Below, in pieces: positions 50,142-62,690 of a stretch of DNA of 64,000 nucleotides. The notes beneath the pieces are model-generated. The model was not told the origin of the DNA. It did no database searches and saw only the letters and a list, made by a program, of their open reading frames with translations. Numbering within the stretch: position 1 is the first letter of the stretch; every line of letters begins with the position of its first letter. Source of the stretch: Pocillopora verrucosa (lineage: Eukaryota > Cnidaria > Anthozoa > Scleractinia > Pocilloporidae); NCBI RefSeq assembly GCF_036669915.1, contig NC_089323.1, positions 20,751,708-20,815,707 on the forward strand. The letters are read 5' to 3'. Both the position numbers and the translations under genes were made by a program.

Positions 50142-52062
50142 TCACATGGGTTGTTCTGCTCTATTGGCAATCACTCTTCTGTACATTTCAGTAACATACA
50201 CCAGCACCAGTAAAATGATAAGTACATCATCCAAAAGACCAAGAAATCCAAACACAGACTCTGGAATAATGTCCAAAGGAGAAACAAAATATAAAGCTGC
50301 TGCGCAAAAACACAAGATGATTCTGAGTCTTAGAACCCAGACAAGTCCTCCAACAGAAAACAGCTCAGTAAACAGTTGATGAAGAAGAGTGGGCAGGTCA
50401 TAAATGTAATCCATCCACTGCAAGAAAGAAAGGAATTGTTATAAGTGGAATTATTGTTGTGAAAAATTATTTGATTGTTGTTTTTTTCACTCCACTCGAA
50501 ATCACAGGAATTGTTCATTAAATGATTGGACAAAAATCTTTTTCTTTTGTTATTTCAACAATTTTTTTTTTCTCAAATTTAAATGTTAGCTTGATATATT
50601 ATTCTGTGTGTAACCATCAGAAAGCCGGAATAAAGTTTCTGAGTTGTACAACATTGTAAAAAATCAACAGAGAGTGAGCTTTAGACAAAACCAAAAATTG
50701 AACTCATGCACAGTTATCTTTGTGAGGCTGCATTATGAGAGGCAAGTCAGAACTTAAATATTAAAATGCTTGTCCTAATTTTGGAAGATGAAAATAATAA
50801 ACGATAAATAATATTGAGAGTATACATTATGCTTGATCATGTAATTTACAAAAAAAATTTGTACATACTGTTGAAACACAAGAGGGGTTACTTACAGGTC
50901 TTGGTATTCCTGAATATCTACGATTGTACTCATTCATATCATGTCTATGTTGTACTGCTTCTGGTAATGCTCTGTCCTCCTCAGAAAAATTTGAAAATAG
51001 AATAGTGACCTGTGAAAAGACAAGAATTAAACTTAAACTCAGGTGTAACAGATTTTGCATTCATGTTTTCCTCCTTGGTAAGATAATTTTGAAAACCAGC
51101 CATTGTTTAGGAAATGAGCCTAAGCTCCACTCCTTAGACATAAGGACTGGGTTTAAGTGAGCAGTAATAATCAAGTGTAATAGTGCCATGACTGAGCTGT
51201 GTTCTTGTAACTCAAAACTATATTTCCAACAAACTGACCTATATATCAACCAATCAACTGACCTATCTGACTAAAAGATTAGTTCACCAAGGAAGTAAAT
51301 GACTTTCTGACTGTCTCACAGACTGAATGACTGACTGAATCAATGAGTGCTGACTGACTGTCTGACAATGATGAAGCCCTCACCTGTTGTCTGCACACAG
51401 GACAGTTGATAGCACCAAGCCACCTTCCATACCTCCAGTATGTTATTATACATGGGGCTAAGAAAACAAATATATCGAGACTGTCAAAATATTAGCCAGA
51501 AAAGAAGGATGAGCACATGGAAACTTGATAACTACACATAAGAAGTCCTGGCATTTTTGTGTTTTTACTTCGAGCGTTATAGTAAAGCGCAGGAAGAGAA
51601 AAACAAACCGAACAAAATCCTCAATTATATCTGTCAAACGATGATGTTACCGTGATAATATAATCGGACATATATGTAAGGGAATTCAAAGAGAGACATA
51701 CCACAAAAGACATGTCCACAATTGGTAGTGGTACAGAATTTCGTGTCTGTAAGACAAACAGGGCACCGTCTATCAGTAGAATAAGTAACAGGTGGCGAAT
51801 CAGGCAGAACTGGATCATCATTCGCTCCTGTATCACTTCCTTCTCGTCGGACTCCCAGTCTGTCACGCACTACACGCACATGCTCTTCTTGTAAGGGATG
51901 AATGTTTCTTTGTCCTTGGGTGTTGTACAGAATACTAACTAGCGCTATGAGCCCAAGAGTCGACGCCAAACCAATTAACACTTCATCTCCAACACCTTCC
52001 ACTATTGTTCCTCGAGCGTGAAAGCGAAAATTTATGAGATCAAACAATAACATTAGCGCCAT
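50142..52062 (-). CDS. RNF170: E3 ubiquitin-protein ligase RNF170
   Basis: Four exons, 52062-51702, 51457-51384, 51009-50896 and 50417-50142, total 274 residues with correct phase. An N-terminal membrane segment follows VIEGV-like sequence ([20 protein letters not shown]). The RING finger has [21 protein letters not shown] then [20 protein letters not shown], matching RNF170 closely. Next come [13 protein letters not shown] and a DUF1232 region with two C-terminal helices ([20 protein letters not shown]). In vertebrates RNF170 sits in the ER membrane and ubiquitinates activated IP3 receptors; that role is inferred here. The start lies 225 bp from the FARSA start on the opposite strand. Confidence 0.95.
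51290..51370. repeat. Degenerate TGAC-rich microsatellite
   Basis: Repeated CTGACTG/TGAATGAC tetranucleotide variants in the first half of an RNF170 intron, ending just upstream of the RING exon border. Confidence 0.6.
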
Positions 52063-52287
52063 TACCTCTTTCTATTATCTGATCTCATCATACATGACGG
52101 TCCTATCCTCTGAAATGAAACTGCTAGCTAGGAAATTGCGGGCCCTTACAATTCATTGATAACTTATCCAGCGGCGCGATATTTCAAGGATTTTGTACTT
52201 CGTATAACGCAGTCAGTATTTTCTGATGAAATTTTCTGAAAAAGAGTGGGCTTTATTGTTGCTTTGAAAACTCTTCTCTTCGGAATA
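52063..52287. promoter_or_regulatory. Compact bidirectional promoter of RNF170 and FARSA
   Basis: Only 225 bp separate the two start codons. It includes a short GC-richer block (GCGGGCCC, GCGGCGCG). No TATA box is evident on either side. Shared control of the two housekeeping genes is inference from spacing. Confidence 0.6.
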
Positions 52288-55200
52288 ATGGGTACTCAGT
52301 CCTTGGAGAGACTGGTATTAGAAGGTGTAGAAGAGAGAGGGAGTATCGAGACTTTCGAATTTGCTAAAGAACTCGGGAAAGATCATCAATCTATTGTTGG
52401 AAGTGTGAAGAGCATCCATGCTCTCGGGGATGTAAGTGTGTTCCTTGTGCAATGGGGATATTTTATCGGTAATTTAATGAGAAAGATATCAGTAAATGGT
52501 GTTTTTCCGGGTGATTTTATAGGTGATAAATGTTGAACAACGACAAGCCGAAGGCTGGGTACTGACGGACGAAGGAAGTGAAGTGGTAGAGAAAGGTAGC
52601 CATGAGTTTCTGGTGTTTAAAGCTGTTCCACCAGAGGGATTACCTCAAGCGGAAGTAAAGGTATTCTATGAAATAGATTTTTGTGTGGCAGTTATTTGAT
52701 CTCTTTTTATTTTGTGTGCACCGAATGAAGGAAACTCTCTTTACTTCCTTTGTTTTGATGAAACTCCACATGGATTCTAAAGAGCAGGATGGATGGGAGG
52801 CTCCAAATTCCTTTTGACAGGGTTGGGATGGCCTCCATGATTAATTATACCAAAACTGAAGTTAGCTGTGGTAGAAGGCTGCCTCTATTTTCATGTGTCA
52901 TTTCTGAATATGCCTGTAAGGTACTTACAGGAAGTGAGGCATATGAGGACAGATAAATGTCCTAAATACTATCATTTCATCATTATACAAGGCTGAATCC
53001 TCTTCCCAAGAAACTCACAATATCACTTCCATAATGTCATTGTTGTTTATCATTTTGTGTTGACAGAAACTCGGCCCACATGCCAATGTTGGTTTTAGTA
53101 AAGCTATGTCAGCTGGATGGCTTCTGTTAAACAAGAATGCAGAGGGAGGACCTAGGGTAATGAGGAAGGTGAGAATGAAATACTTGAAACACTTAAGACT
53201 TATCTTGTTCTTCACTTTCATAAAGTACACCTTGAATCAGCACTGTACAAGGATCATTCCATCTGTATTTCATCTGAATCTGTATATAGATGTTAAATCT
53301 AAACATAGTAGAGGTTATGCTTGTGTCCTCAAACTGTGAGCAGAAAGGATAAGTAAAATAGCTTTTGCAGATACAGGAAAACTAATTTTAATTATTTTTG
53401 GGCTTTCTTTCTCCATTTAATCTTTCAAAATATGTTATTGAAGGCTGAGGATGTAAAAGATGATGTCCAACTTGCACTTATAAAAATCAGAGATCAGCAG
53501 CTTTCAGACATCCCTGATGCAAAGATGAAAGAATTCAAGAAAAGGAAGCTCATTAAGACACAGTAAGTGCAAATAGTGAAAGATTCTGCCCAGCTTAGGT
53601 AAAGGACATTACCTTCTCAGGGCTGTTGACTTTCCAAGTACTTTGGCCTGTAGATTACCTACAAGTCATGTACAGTTTGTTTGCATTTGGTTAGGATCAA
53701 TGAAACACAAAAGACACTTATACCAGGTGAAAGTACACTCCACCGAGAGTGTCAGCTTTAATTCATACATAAACACAGGGGTATTCAATTGAATAAGTTT
53801 CCAATTACATTTTAAGCAATTTTCATTGTTTTTTCAGGGTCATCAAGAGCTTTTATGTGACCAAAGGCACTGAATTTACCACATCACCAACAAAACTAGA
53901 AGCTGATTTAACAGCAGACATGCTTGCAAGGTTGATTTCTTGAATATTATGTAAAGTATCATTGTTTTACTATTAAAGTAGACAAGAAAAATTTTACTAA
54001 AGATTGAAATAAAATTCAATGAAATTTATTCTCTATTGTGACTTCAGATAACAAGTTATTTATCAATATGTCACAGCAATGCATTTTTATTTTTTATCAG
54101 GTGAATTGTGAATATTTTATCCATGTTTACATTTAGTGGTTCTTGGAAAGAGAAGCAATTCAAGCCATACAATTTTGATGCACAAGGAATCACACCAACA
54201 TCAGGACATCTTCATCCTTTGATGAAAGTTAGAGCACAGTTCAGACAAATCTTCTTAGAAATGGGGTCAGTAGAGAAGTTTCAAAACTGATTCCTTTATG
54301 CTGTTAATCCCTTTATACTCTGAGGTCAGTTCAGTTGTAGTGAAGAAGATGAAGACTGCAAATTACTGAGGAGTGGTTGATCTTTTTTAAGGTTTACTGA
54401 GATGCCTACAAACAACTTTGTAGAGAGCTCCTTCTGGAATTTTGATTCATTGTTCCAGCCTCAACAACATCCAGCCCGTGATGCACATGACACCTTTTTC
54501 ATGGCAGGTTAGTGACTACTGAATGTTGCATTGGTTAATAAATTGTCAATTCAGTTCTTCTAATATTTTCTTCTGCTTTTAGAACCAAAGTATGCTAAGC
54601 TCAAGGAAATGCCTGAGTCCTATATTGAAAAAGTGAAAATCATGCATGAATCTGGAGGACATGGATCACAGGGGTAAGAACTAATTTTGTAACTTATTTT
54701 TTACACAATTCAATTTATACTTTGCAATTTAACAAACATTTCCTTGGCTTTGAAGTCAACCAGAGATAGATGCGCTACTCAGAAATGCAGTAGTAAGGGT
54801 ACTGGAAAAGCTACAGCTTTGATTGGAAGAATGACAACTATATTTACTTGAATGGCTTTCAGTTTCTGGGGGTGATTAACACTTGATAAATGTGATTGAT
54901 TTTTCAGATATAAATATGAATGGAAACTTGAAGAAGCCAAAAAGAACATTCTCAGAACTCATACAACTGCTGTTAGTGCAAGGATGCTGTACAAACTGGC
55001 TCAACAGGTTCTCAGCAATAGTTTTAGCTAATTTAAAAATTGTTTTAATGTATTTAGCCTGGTTGATGGAGCACAAAGATCTTTGATTTTACTTGTTTGA
55101 ATATTATTAACTCTAACTTGTTTTTTCACTTTTCAATGTTGATGAATTAAATGTAGAAGTCAACTGAACTATGGTTTACTTGCAGGAAAAATTCACACCA

Positions 55201-56271
55201 GCCAAGTATTTTTCAATAGATCGAGTGTTCCGGAATGAGACCCTAGATGCTACTCATTTAGCAGAGTTTCATCAGATTGAAGGTGTCGTTGCAGATTACA
55301 ACTTGACTCTTGGGGATTTGATTGGAGTGCTCTATGAGTTTTTCAAGAAGCTAGGTTAGTTTTAAGTACCACTTTTGGTATTTTTGTCACATTGGTAAAA
55401 GGGGATTTACTGTATGAAGCAGAAGAACTACAGTCCATATATCAATTATTTTTTCCAATTCCACAGGAATTACAAAGTTAAGATTCAAGCCAGCATACAA
55501 TCCTTACACAGAACCAAGCATGGAAGTTTTCAGTTATCATGAAGGTACTCATTAAATAAAAATTCTGCTTCATCAGATTTCATTTATAGACAACTAGAGC
55601 TAAATTAGCTGACTAGAACCAATCTTCTGGAGCACTCTAGGTAGTTGACTTCATTCATTTACACTCATTTTTCTTGCCTGAAAAACACTTTCCATAGTCA
55701 GTATTGTTTGTGTGGTTATGAAGGTTTACATGATTTATTTACTGTATGTTACAATCAAAGATTTTAAAATTTTCAGGCCTCAAGAAGTGGGTTGAAGTTG
55801 GCAATTCAGGGGTTTTCAGACCTGAAATGTTACTCCCAATGGGCTTACCAAAAGATGTGTCTGTTATTGCTTGGGGACTTTCCTTGGAAAGGTAAGTGTT
55901 CAGTGAGTGTTATCTGTTATTAAACTTATTGTCATGTTGTTTCCCATCTGTATTGCGTTTAAGTGTTAATTACCTTTCACCCCTTTGACTGTTTGTACAT
56001 TTCATTAGTTGTATTGTGTACTTGTGGTGGATGTTTATATCATTGTGTAGTGTTACACAATTTATATCAATTTGTTAGGTTTTTTGTATAAATTTTGAGT
56101 GAAAAGGTTTATCCAATGTTGGCTGATTGCTCTTTATTTTTGATTTACATTCACTGCAGGCCAACCATGATCAAATACAAGATTTCAAACATTCGGGATT
56201 TAATAGGACACAAAGTGGACCTTGAATTGGTTCACAAGAATCCCATTTGTCTTCTGGAAAAATCCAATTGA
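52288..56271 (+). CDS. FARSA: Phenylalanine--tRNA ligase alpha subunit, cytosolic
   Basis: Thirteen phase-consistent exons encode 501 residues (human FARSA 508): 52288-52431, 52523-52660, 53067-53168, 53444-53562, 53838-53930, 54137-54265, 54392-54507, 54583-54673, 54908-55007, 55186-55354, 55467-55544, 55777-55891 and 56160-56271. Joined to the beta subunit it charges tRNA-Phe. The N-terminal part has winged-helix character ([20 protein letters not shown]). The class II catalytic core shows [20 protein letters not shown], the DTFF motif in [41 protein letters not shown], and motif 3 in GLSLERPTMI. The end [15 protein letters not shown] is typical. Strongly conserved throughout with no lesions. 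Poly(A) signal candidate AATAAA near 56519. Confidence 0.96.
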
Positions 56272-58207
56272 ACAAAATAATGTATTCCATTTTAATCTTT
56301 GTTAGAGTGATGTTGAATATTTTTACAGAATTCTTGTCTTCACAATGTTACCAACAAGTTGTCAAGTTTCAATGTATGTACTTGAAAAAAGAAAAGTAAC
56401 CCTTTTTTTTAAAGAAGCAGTAGTATTTTAAACTGGTCTGTGAACCAGTAAGTGTAACACCTGTTCTTTACTTAGCTGTCATTCAGTTGGAATGGGTTTG
56501 TGCATTGCATTTGCTTTATAATAAAATTTAAGCTAAAGGATTAACATTAATTTTGAAACTTCAGCTTTAGGGCCTCTCCACAGCAGCCAATTTACATTAT
56601 CAACTCAGTTGACTAAATCAGAGTAAATGAACAGAATGTTAAGAAACTCACATGCAAATTTGAAACTACCAGTAACCCAGAAAAACATCAGACTGATGCT
56701 TGTTGCTTTCTTTAACTGTTTAGTGGTTAATGAAACTTTTGGGCCAGTCATTGTCACCCCCTTGTACTCCTCTCCCCACCATTCCCTCCTCTATCTTTAC
56801 TCCACTGTTACAAAAGTGTGGAGACTGGGGCTTGTGGCTGGGTGATAAAGACTCCCATAAGTCCATCCAAGGAGAGCTGTAAAAGTAATTTGGGGTTTTA
56901 TAACTTACTGGGGCTCCATATTTACAACAGAGCAAAGTTATTGTGCTATTGTTTTCTAAGCAGAACTTTAGTCTTTTGTCTCGCTCAAAGCTGTTGGGTC
57001 CTTTTTTAAAGGTAATTTTTGACATCACAAAAAGACAACAATGCAGTAGATACAGTATAAACATCTTGAAGATGCTACACTTGTTAACACAATTTCAATG
57101 TCCACTGCTAAGTAACATTGTTAAATGAATAGTTGGATCTTTTGCCAGTGGTAACTTATAACTTAGCAGAGTTGTGTATAGTGGCAAGAAAAGTCTGCAA
57201 ATAAAATCTGCATTATAAGATGTCTGATGTGTGATAACTTATTTCTGTATACCTTGTAAGTCTTACTCAATGTTACTTTGTTCAACCAATGAACAGAACA
57301 GAGCCAAGCAAGTTTATTGATGGATCAGAACTCTTTATTCACTACTGGCAAACACCACTTTAGAGAGCGGAAATATTAAAGGATGTGGCACCACATGACA
57401 CCAAAACAATGGAAGTTTCTTTATTGCTGTAACCCTTATATAGTGTTGTACCAAATTGAAAAACAATCAATAAATTGCAAGGTGGGAAGACTTTTGCAAA
57501 AAGGTACCTATCATGATTCAGACTAGTGATGATCACATCAACCAGGTTGATTATAAAAATTGCAGGTGTCAGCTTGAAAAACCTTCTATAGTGGCCAGTT
57601 ACTTTATCATCTCAGCTGATAAAACCAAATTATCTTGAATGCCCCCAGTGATGCAACACCACAGTTTGTTTAGAATGTACCCCCTTTATTCATTTGGTGA
57701 TGACTAACATTTCATTTCAGCTCTCTGAACAACTTAAACCAATGTTGCCTCTACTGAGCTAGTGGTAAGTGAATACACACAAATGAGTGGGTAAGTACCG
57801 GGGTTTCTGCAACTTAGCCCCCTCTTTCAGTCATCCCCCCAAACAAATTGCCTTGAACAAGCAAATGTCATTACCATGTAGGGAAGACAGAATACCTTCC
57901 ATGGGTGGAAAACAAAGATTTGGCCACACTGTTTGTTAACTCCTACAAATAAATATGCCTCCTTAAATAACATGTTCATTATGTCATATGTTTCTCTTTA
58001 AAGGTTAGAATTTTCAACTCTAACTGACATGTACAATTAGCTGTAGACCATAACACTCTATTCTAACAAATGTTCCTCAATGGTTTATAAAGCTTAATAA
58101 GCCTTGAACTCCTAGGAAAATACTTATCTTATTTTATTGATTTTATTTAGATTATAAAAGTAACAGTTCATACTGACACTCTCAAATGGCACTATAAATT
58201 TCTACAA
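56272..58207. other. Intergenic between convergent FARSA and HIS4-like genes
   Basis: Holds the 3' UTRs. No coding similarity, RNA gene or clear mobile element recognised. Confidence 0.5.
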
Positions 58208-61200
58208 TCAGACATTTAACTGTTTCTGCCTGATCAAAATTGCATTACGGTGAGCATCAAGTTTCTCCACAGCGGCAAGTGTTGCCACTGCTGGTCCAAT
58301 GTTAGCCAAACCCTCCTCTGTTACATGCTGGGCTGTGATGTGTTTCTGGAATGATGCTGTTGATACACCACTGTACATGCGTGCATAGCCATATGTTGGA
58401 AGGGTGTGGTTTGTACCACTTGCATAGTCTCCACAACTCTCTGAAGAATATGGCCCAAGAAATACAGACCCTGCATTCTGTATATCTTTTAAAGAATCTT
58501 CAGCATTCTAGAAAGCAAACAAATTATATGATATTAAAACAATTTAAAGGGAAAAAAATTATTTCAGCAAGGTTGTGATTGTTAATTTAATTTTTTCCCC
58601 TCCTCTATATGATATAAGCTTCTTCAAACTTCTCTTATTGCCTGTTAACCCTTTACCCCACAAGAGTAATAAGGATCTAATTTCTCCCAACAGTGTCAGA
58701 AAATGAAACAGAATGAAGGAAATGATTGCAAACTCAAGAAGCTCCCAATTGTCAGGCAAACTCTCCTTACTATATTACAGGAAATGTATAGAGAAGAGTT
58801 TGGAGAATATGCATACTAATTTTAGGGTGTAGAGGGTTAAGTTAGATTTAAACATACAAGGCACATGAGTCACACAGGACAGGAAGAAGCCCTTACGCCT
58901 CTTATTATGCCTTTTAATATGTTTGCAACTCTAAGCTTCAAAGCAGTTCTCCATGATTAAATCTTATACCACGGTATGTTTGTACAACTGGTGGGCTCAC
59001 ACACTTGGAACAACATTCAAAGTATCTTGCCCGTTAGCAAACCTTTGTGTTAATGATGAGATGTTCTGGAGCATATTTGTTACTGAAGCACAGAGCCTGA
59101 CTCATATTTGACACTTTTATTACAAAACTCTTTGAGAGAGACTCTCTGACAATTTTTTCCCGAGGCAGTTTCTTTGCTTGAGCATCCACTTGACTCTAAA
59201 AAATTATGAAAAAATAAACTATATATTAATGAGGCACCAATTAAATATCTTATGAAGACTACATTTTTTTTGCCAAAACAAATCCATGTTTTGCTCTTTC
59301 ACTTAATAACCACCTAAGGGCAAATTAACCCTTGAACTAGAAAAAGTGATTTACATGTAACGTCTCCCTAAAATATCCATACATTATCTAGCAAACAAAT
59401 AATCTGAATACTCAAACTTATCAGGTAAAAATAAAAATATAATCTGTCACCTGAATCATGGCAAGCTGGTTATCACTCAAATTAACAGCTACCAACACCA
59501 CTTGACTGTCTGTTCCATGCTCTGCCTGGGACAACAGATCAGCTGCCACAAATGAGGGATCTGCAATTGCATCAGCAATGACCTGTTGATTACAGAAGAA
59601 CAAGAAAGATATATAAAAAACTGAAGCAAAGATGCATGGAGTACCCAGGATACAAAATAAAGTGATATAATGATTGTACCATTACTAATGGCACCAGAGA
59701 AAGACAAGATACTGAGTGTTTTGCACCCAAGGATGGGGGTAGAGATCTACTGTGGGTGTGACATGCACACCAACCCCCATCACTGCTACCCAAATGAGAA
59801 ACTAGTTAATATTAAGAGTATATATTATAAGTGTAGTTGAACAAAAAAGGATTACGGTGTGCTTCTACATTCATGATGGCAGTGTATGACACCATTGAAA
59901 AGCCCTGCTTGGGTCCCTAAGAAACAGTGACCAGCCTCTGGGCCTTAGGGTTAGGCTTTAGTTTATAGATATATTTAATATATCTGACATATCCTTTTTC
60001 AGATTCAAGATAACAGAACTCCAATAGATTCTTTTTCACTTAGAGTTATTAAGTAACTAATATTGATTTTACACACCATAACTTCTGATGGTCCTGCAGG
60101 CATATCAATACTGACAGAAGCTGAGCTATCATTTTGCACCAACATTTTGGCCATAGTTACAAATGAGTTCCCTGGACCACACAGTTTGTCCACTTTAGGA
60201 ACACTTTCTGTTCCATAAGCCATTGCTGCCACCGCTTGAGCCCCACCTGACTCAAAAATAAAAATCCTTTGGTGCTGAGCTCAATTACTTAAAAAAAAGA
60301 GTAAAATTCAAAGGTTCAATTTTTTCCTCAAAAAAATTAAGAATCTCAATGAACCTGAAGCATTCAGGTTTATTGCATTCAACAATGGGATAACACAAAC
60401 ACCTGATCAAATTCAACCTCTGATACTGTTTTCTTTCCATGACCAATAATTTCAGTACCTGCTAGTAATATTTTGGAGATGCCAACTTTCTTTGCAATGT
60501 AAAGGATTTCAAGAGAAACTGAACCATCCTGCTTGGGTGGGGTGGCCAGAATAACCTCTTTGCACCCTGCTACCTGGGCTGGAATACCCAGCATAAGAGC
60601 AGTTGATGGCAAAACAGCACTACCACCAGGAACATACAAGCCAACCTGCAACAAACAAATTTCAAACAAGAGCTGTTAACCAGCAAACTATGAAGGGATT
60701 GGCAGTGCATGACCCTTAACAGACCTCCAAATAAATCAAAAACAAATTGAAGAAGACTTCTGTTTGAGTTGAAATAAGAGGAAAGAACTTCCAGAAAAAC
60801 AAGATCCCCTTGACTGATATCAGATGGAATACAATTGATTTATTGTTCATTCAGCAATGCTGAACTGCTATAAATACCATGAGCACACCATACCAGCTAA
60901 TTTAACCACAAGATGGAATTTTGAAGTGTTTACTCACTCTTTCGATGGGTCGAACATGTCGAGAGCACACCACACCCTTGCATGTTTCTACCACAAGAGG
61001 CTCCAGGTCAAGTTGTGCCTTATGGAATTTGTAGATGTTGTTGTAAGCCAAATCAATTGCATCTTTGACCTCCTTATCAAGAACTGGTTCATCTGTGGCA
61101 GACATGTTGATCACAGGGCTACTCAGCTTAGCTTTATCAAACCTTTCTGTTAATTCCAGCAAAGCCTTGTCTCCATAAGTTCGCACATTGGTCAAAATCG

Positions 61201-62447
61201 GTCCCACAATAGCTTCTAGTTTCTCTTTGTCAACCACTGCAGGACGTTTACAAAGATCTTGTAATTCCTTATCACTAAGAAGCTCAAAATCAAAGCTTCT
61301 TAAAACAGAGTTTTGTGCACTGACTGTAGATGAGTTAGCTTGGGCAGGAGCATGTACTTTTGTCTTGGTTATAGAATGGTCATTACAGGGAGACAATTTG
61401 CCAGGTTTTGCATTACCAGGACGTCGTCTAACCTTGAGTGACCTTTGATCCAGAACTTTTTCAATATCACTCAGAGAAACTCCTAAGAAAAAGGAATGTA
61501 ACAACAAAATCTGATTTTCTATTTCAAACAAATACAAAAATCTAAAATAAGTCATTGCTTTGCTCAACACTTTTATCATCATCATTACTATTATCATAAT
61601 AGTTTCTTTACTTCATGGGTAGATTTCCCTCTCTTAAACCAGCAATTCCCCCAATGTCTTAAAACTGTCTCCCTGCCCCCCCTCCAGATATCTGTTTCTC
61701 TCTGACATTGACAATCCATAAAAATGTACCCAGCAGACAATCATTGTCACTCATCTTCCCCTTCCCTAAACACAGCTTTTACTCACCTGCCTTGGCACAT
61801 TTCACTAGTGTGAAATACAAAACATCAGCTGCTTCCCAAGTAATCTCCTCTTTTGTTTCAGATTCACACAATTCCTCTGCCTCTTCACGGATCTTGGCAT
61901 GCAGCAGTTTACTGTCATTGTACAAGCGACTTGTGTAGGATCCTGGAGGAGCTGACTCTTTGCGGGACTTTAATGTATTCATCAGTAAAGGTAAACCATT
62001 GTTATCTCCAAAGCAAGTCCATGTGTTAAGGTGGCAGAATCCTTGTCCAAGCTGACGTACAACAAACTTCAGGGTATCACAATCACAGTCTAAATGAATT
62101 TGCAATAAATCCTGCAAACAAAATTTTATTTGAAAAATTCAATCCTTAAGCTCAGACAAGACAAAGATTCTTTGTGTTAGAAAAAGAGAGTTAGCTCCGA
62201 AGTTTGCTTTTTCCAAAATCCAAAAAGTAGACTTTAAGGGTGAGAGCTTGCTTTCTTCACCAACTCAGACTTAAACATTATTTTTTTTTCATACTCAAGA
62301 ATTTACCTGTTGGTTTCCAGATGTTTCCCCTTTCCTCCATAACCCTCTTTTTCTTGAAAAATACACCCCTTTCTTGGTTTTCACTGCTTCTTGAATACTC
62401 TCAGAACTTGAATAACACAATCCTAATGCAATATTATGCTCATCTGT
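58208..62447 (-). CDS. HIS4-like: HIS4-type trifunctional histidine biosynthesis protein (HisI-HisE-HisD), 5' exons not in view
   Basis: Eight exons, 62447-62307, 62111-61787, 61482-60938, 60645-60459, 60246-60077, 59582-59451, 59195-59043 and 58507-58208, join in frame to 650 residues. HisI (phosphoribosyl-AMP cyclohydrolase) shows [24 protein letters not shown] and the metal cysteines in [12 protein letters not shown]. HisE (phosphoribosyl-ATP pyrophosphatase) has [20 protein letters not shown] and [10 protein letters not shown] linker [20 protein letters not shown], like that of fungal HIS4, leads to HisD (histidinol dehydrogenase). HisD has [36 protein letters not shown], Zn-site LLSQAEHG, catalytic [20 protein letters not shown] and the final Zn-ligand region KLDAHRNA. 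Together these do steps 2, 3 and the last two oxidations. GT-AG introns and an animal FARSA neighbour argue for a host gene. The first visible exon begins with an acceptor and has no in-frame ATG, so more exons lie beyond 62447, past the LINE. Confidence 0.93.
58645..58840. mobile_element. TTAACCC-family MITE-like element, member 7, diverged
   Basis: Starts TTAACCCTTTACCCCACAAG and ends GTAGAGGGTTAA with inverted-repeat ends, about 196 bp. The interior (GGAGAATATGCATACTAATT) is only loosely like the other members. In a HIS4-like intron. Confidence 0.5.
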
Positions 62448-62690
62448 CTGAGAATGACAACAAAAAAGTGTGCAGTTTAATAAAAATTAAAGAAAAAAAA
62501 CTGAGTTATGTTTCACATTGAGTCCCACACCTCTGCCTCATCAGATTCAGACTCTATCATGCATCTGACATCTTATCTTATTTCCTGCTCCGTGATTCTA
62601 AGCGAACTTTCTTCAAAATAACTTCCTCGAAACGACAAAGAGCACTATTTTAATCACAAGTAGATTTTTATAATATTGGCCTCTAGTTAC

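Noticed and set aside
58208..62447. Bacterial or symbiont contamination as the source of the histidine gene
   Set aside because: At least seven GT-AG introns with phase-consistent exons, AT-rich introns like the neighbours, a local MITE-like repeat in an intron, and an animal FARSA gene 2 kb away.
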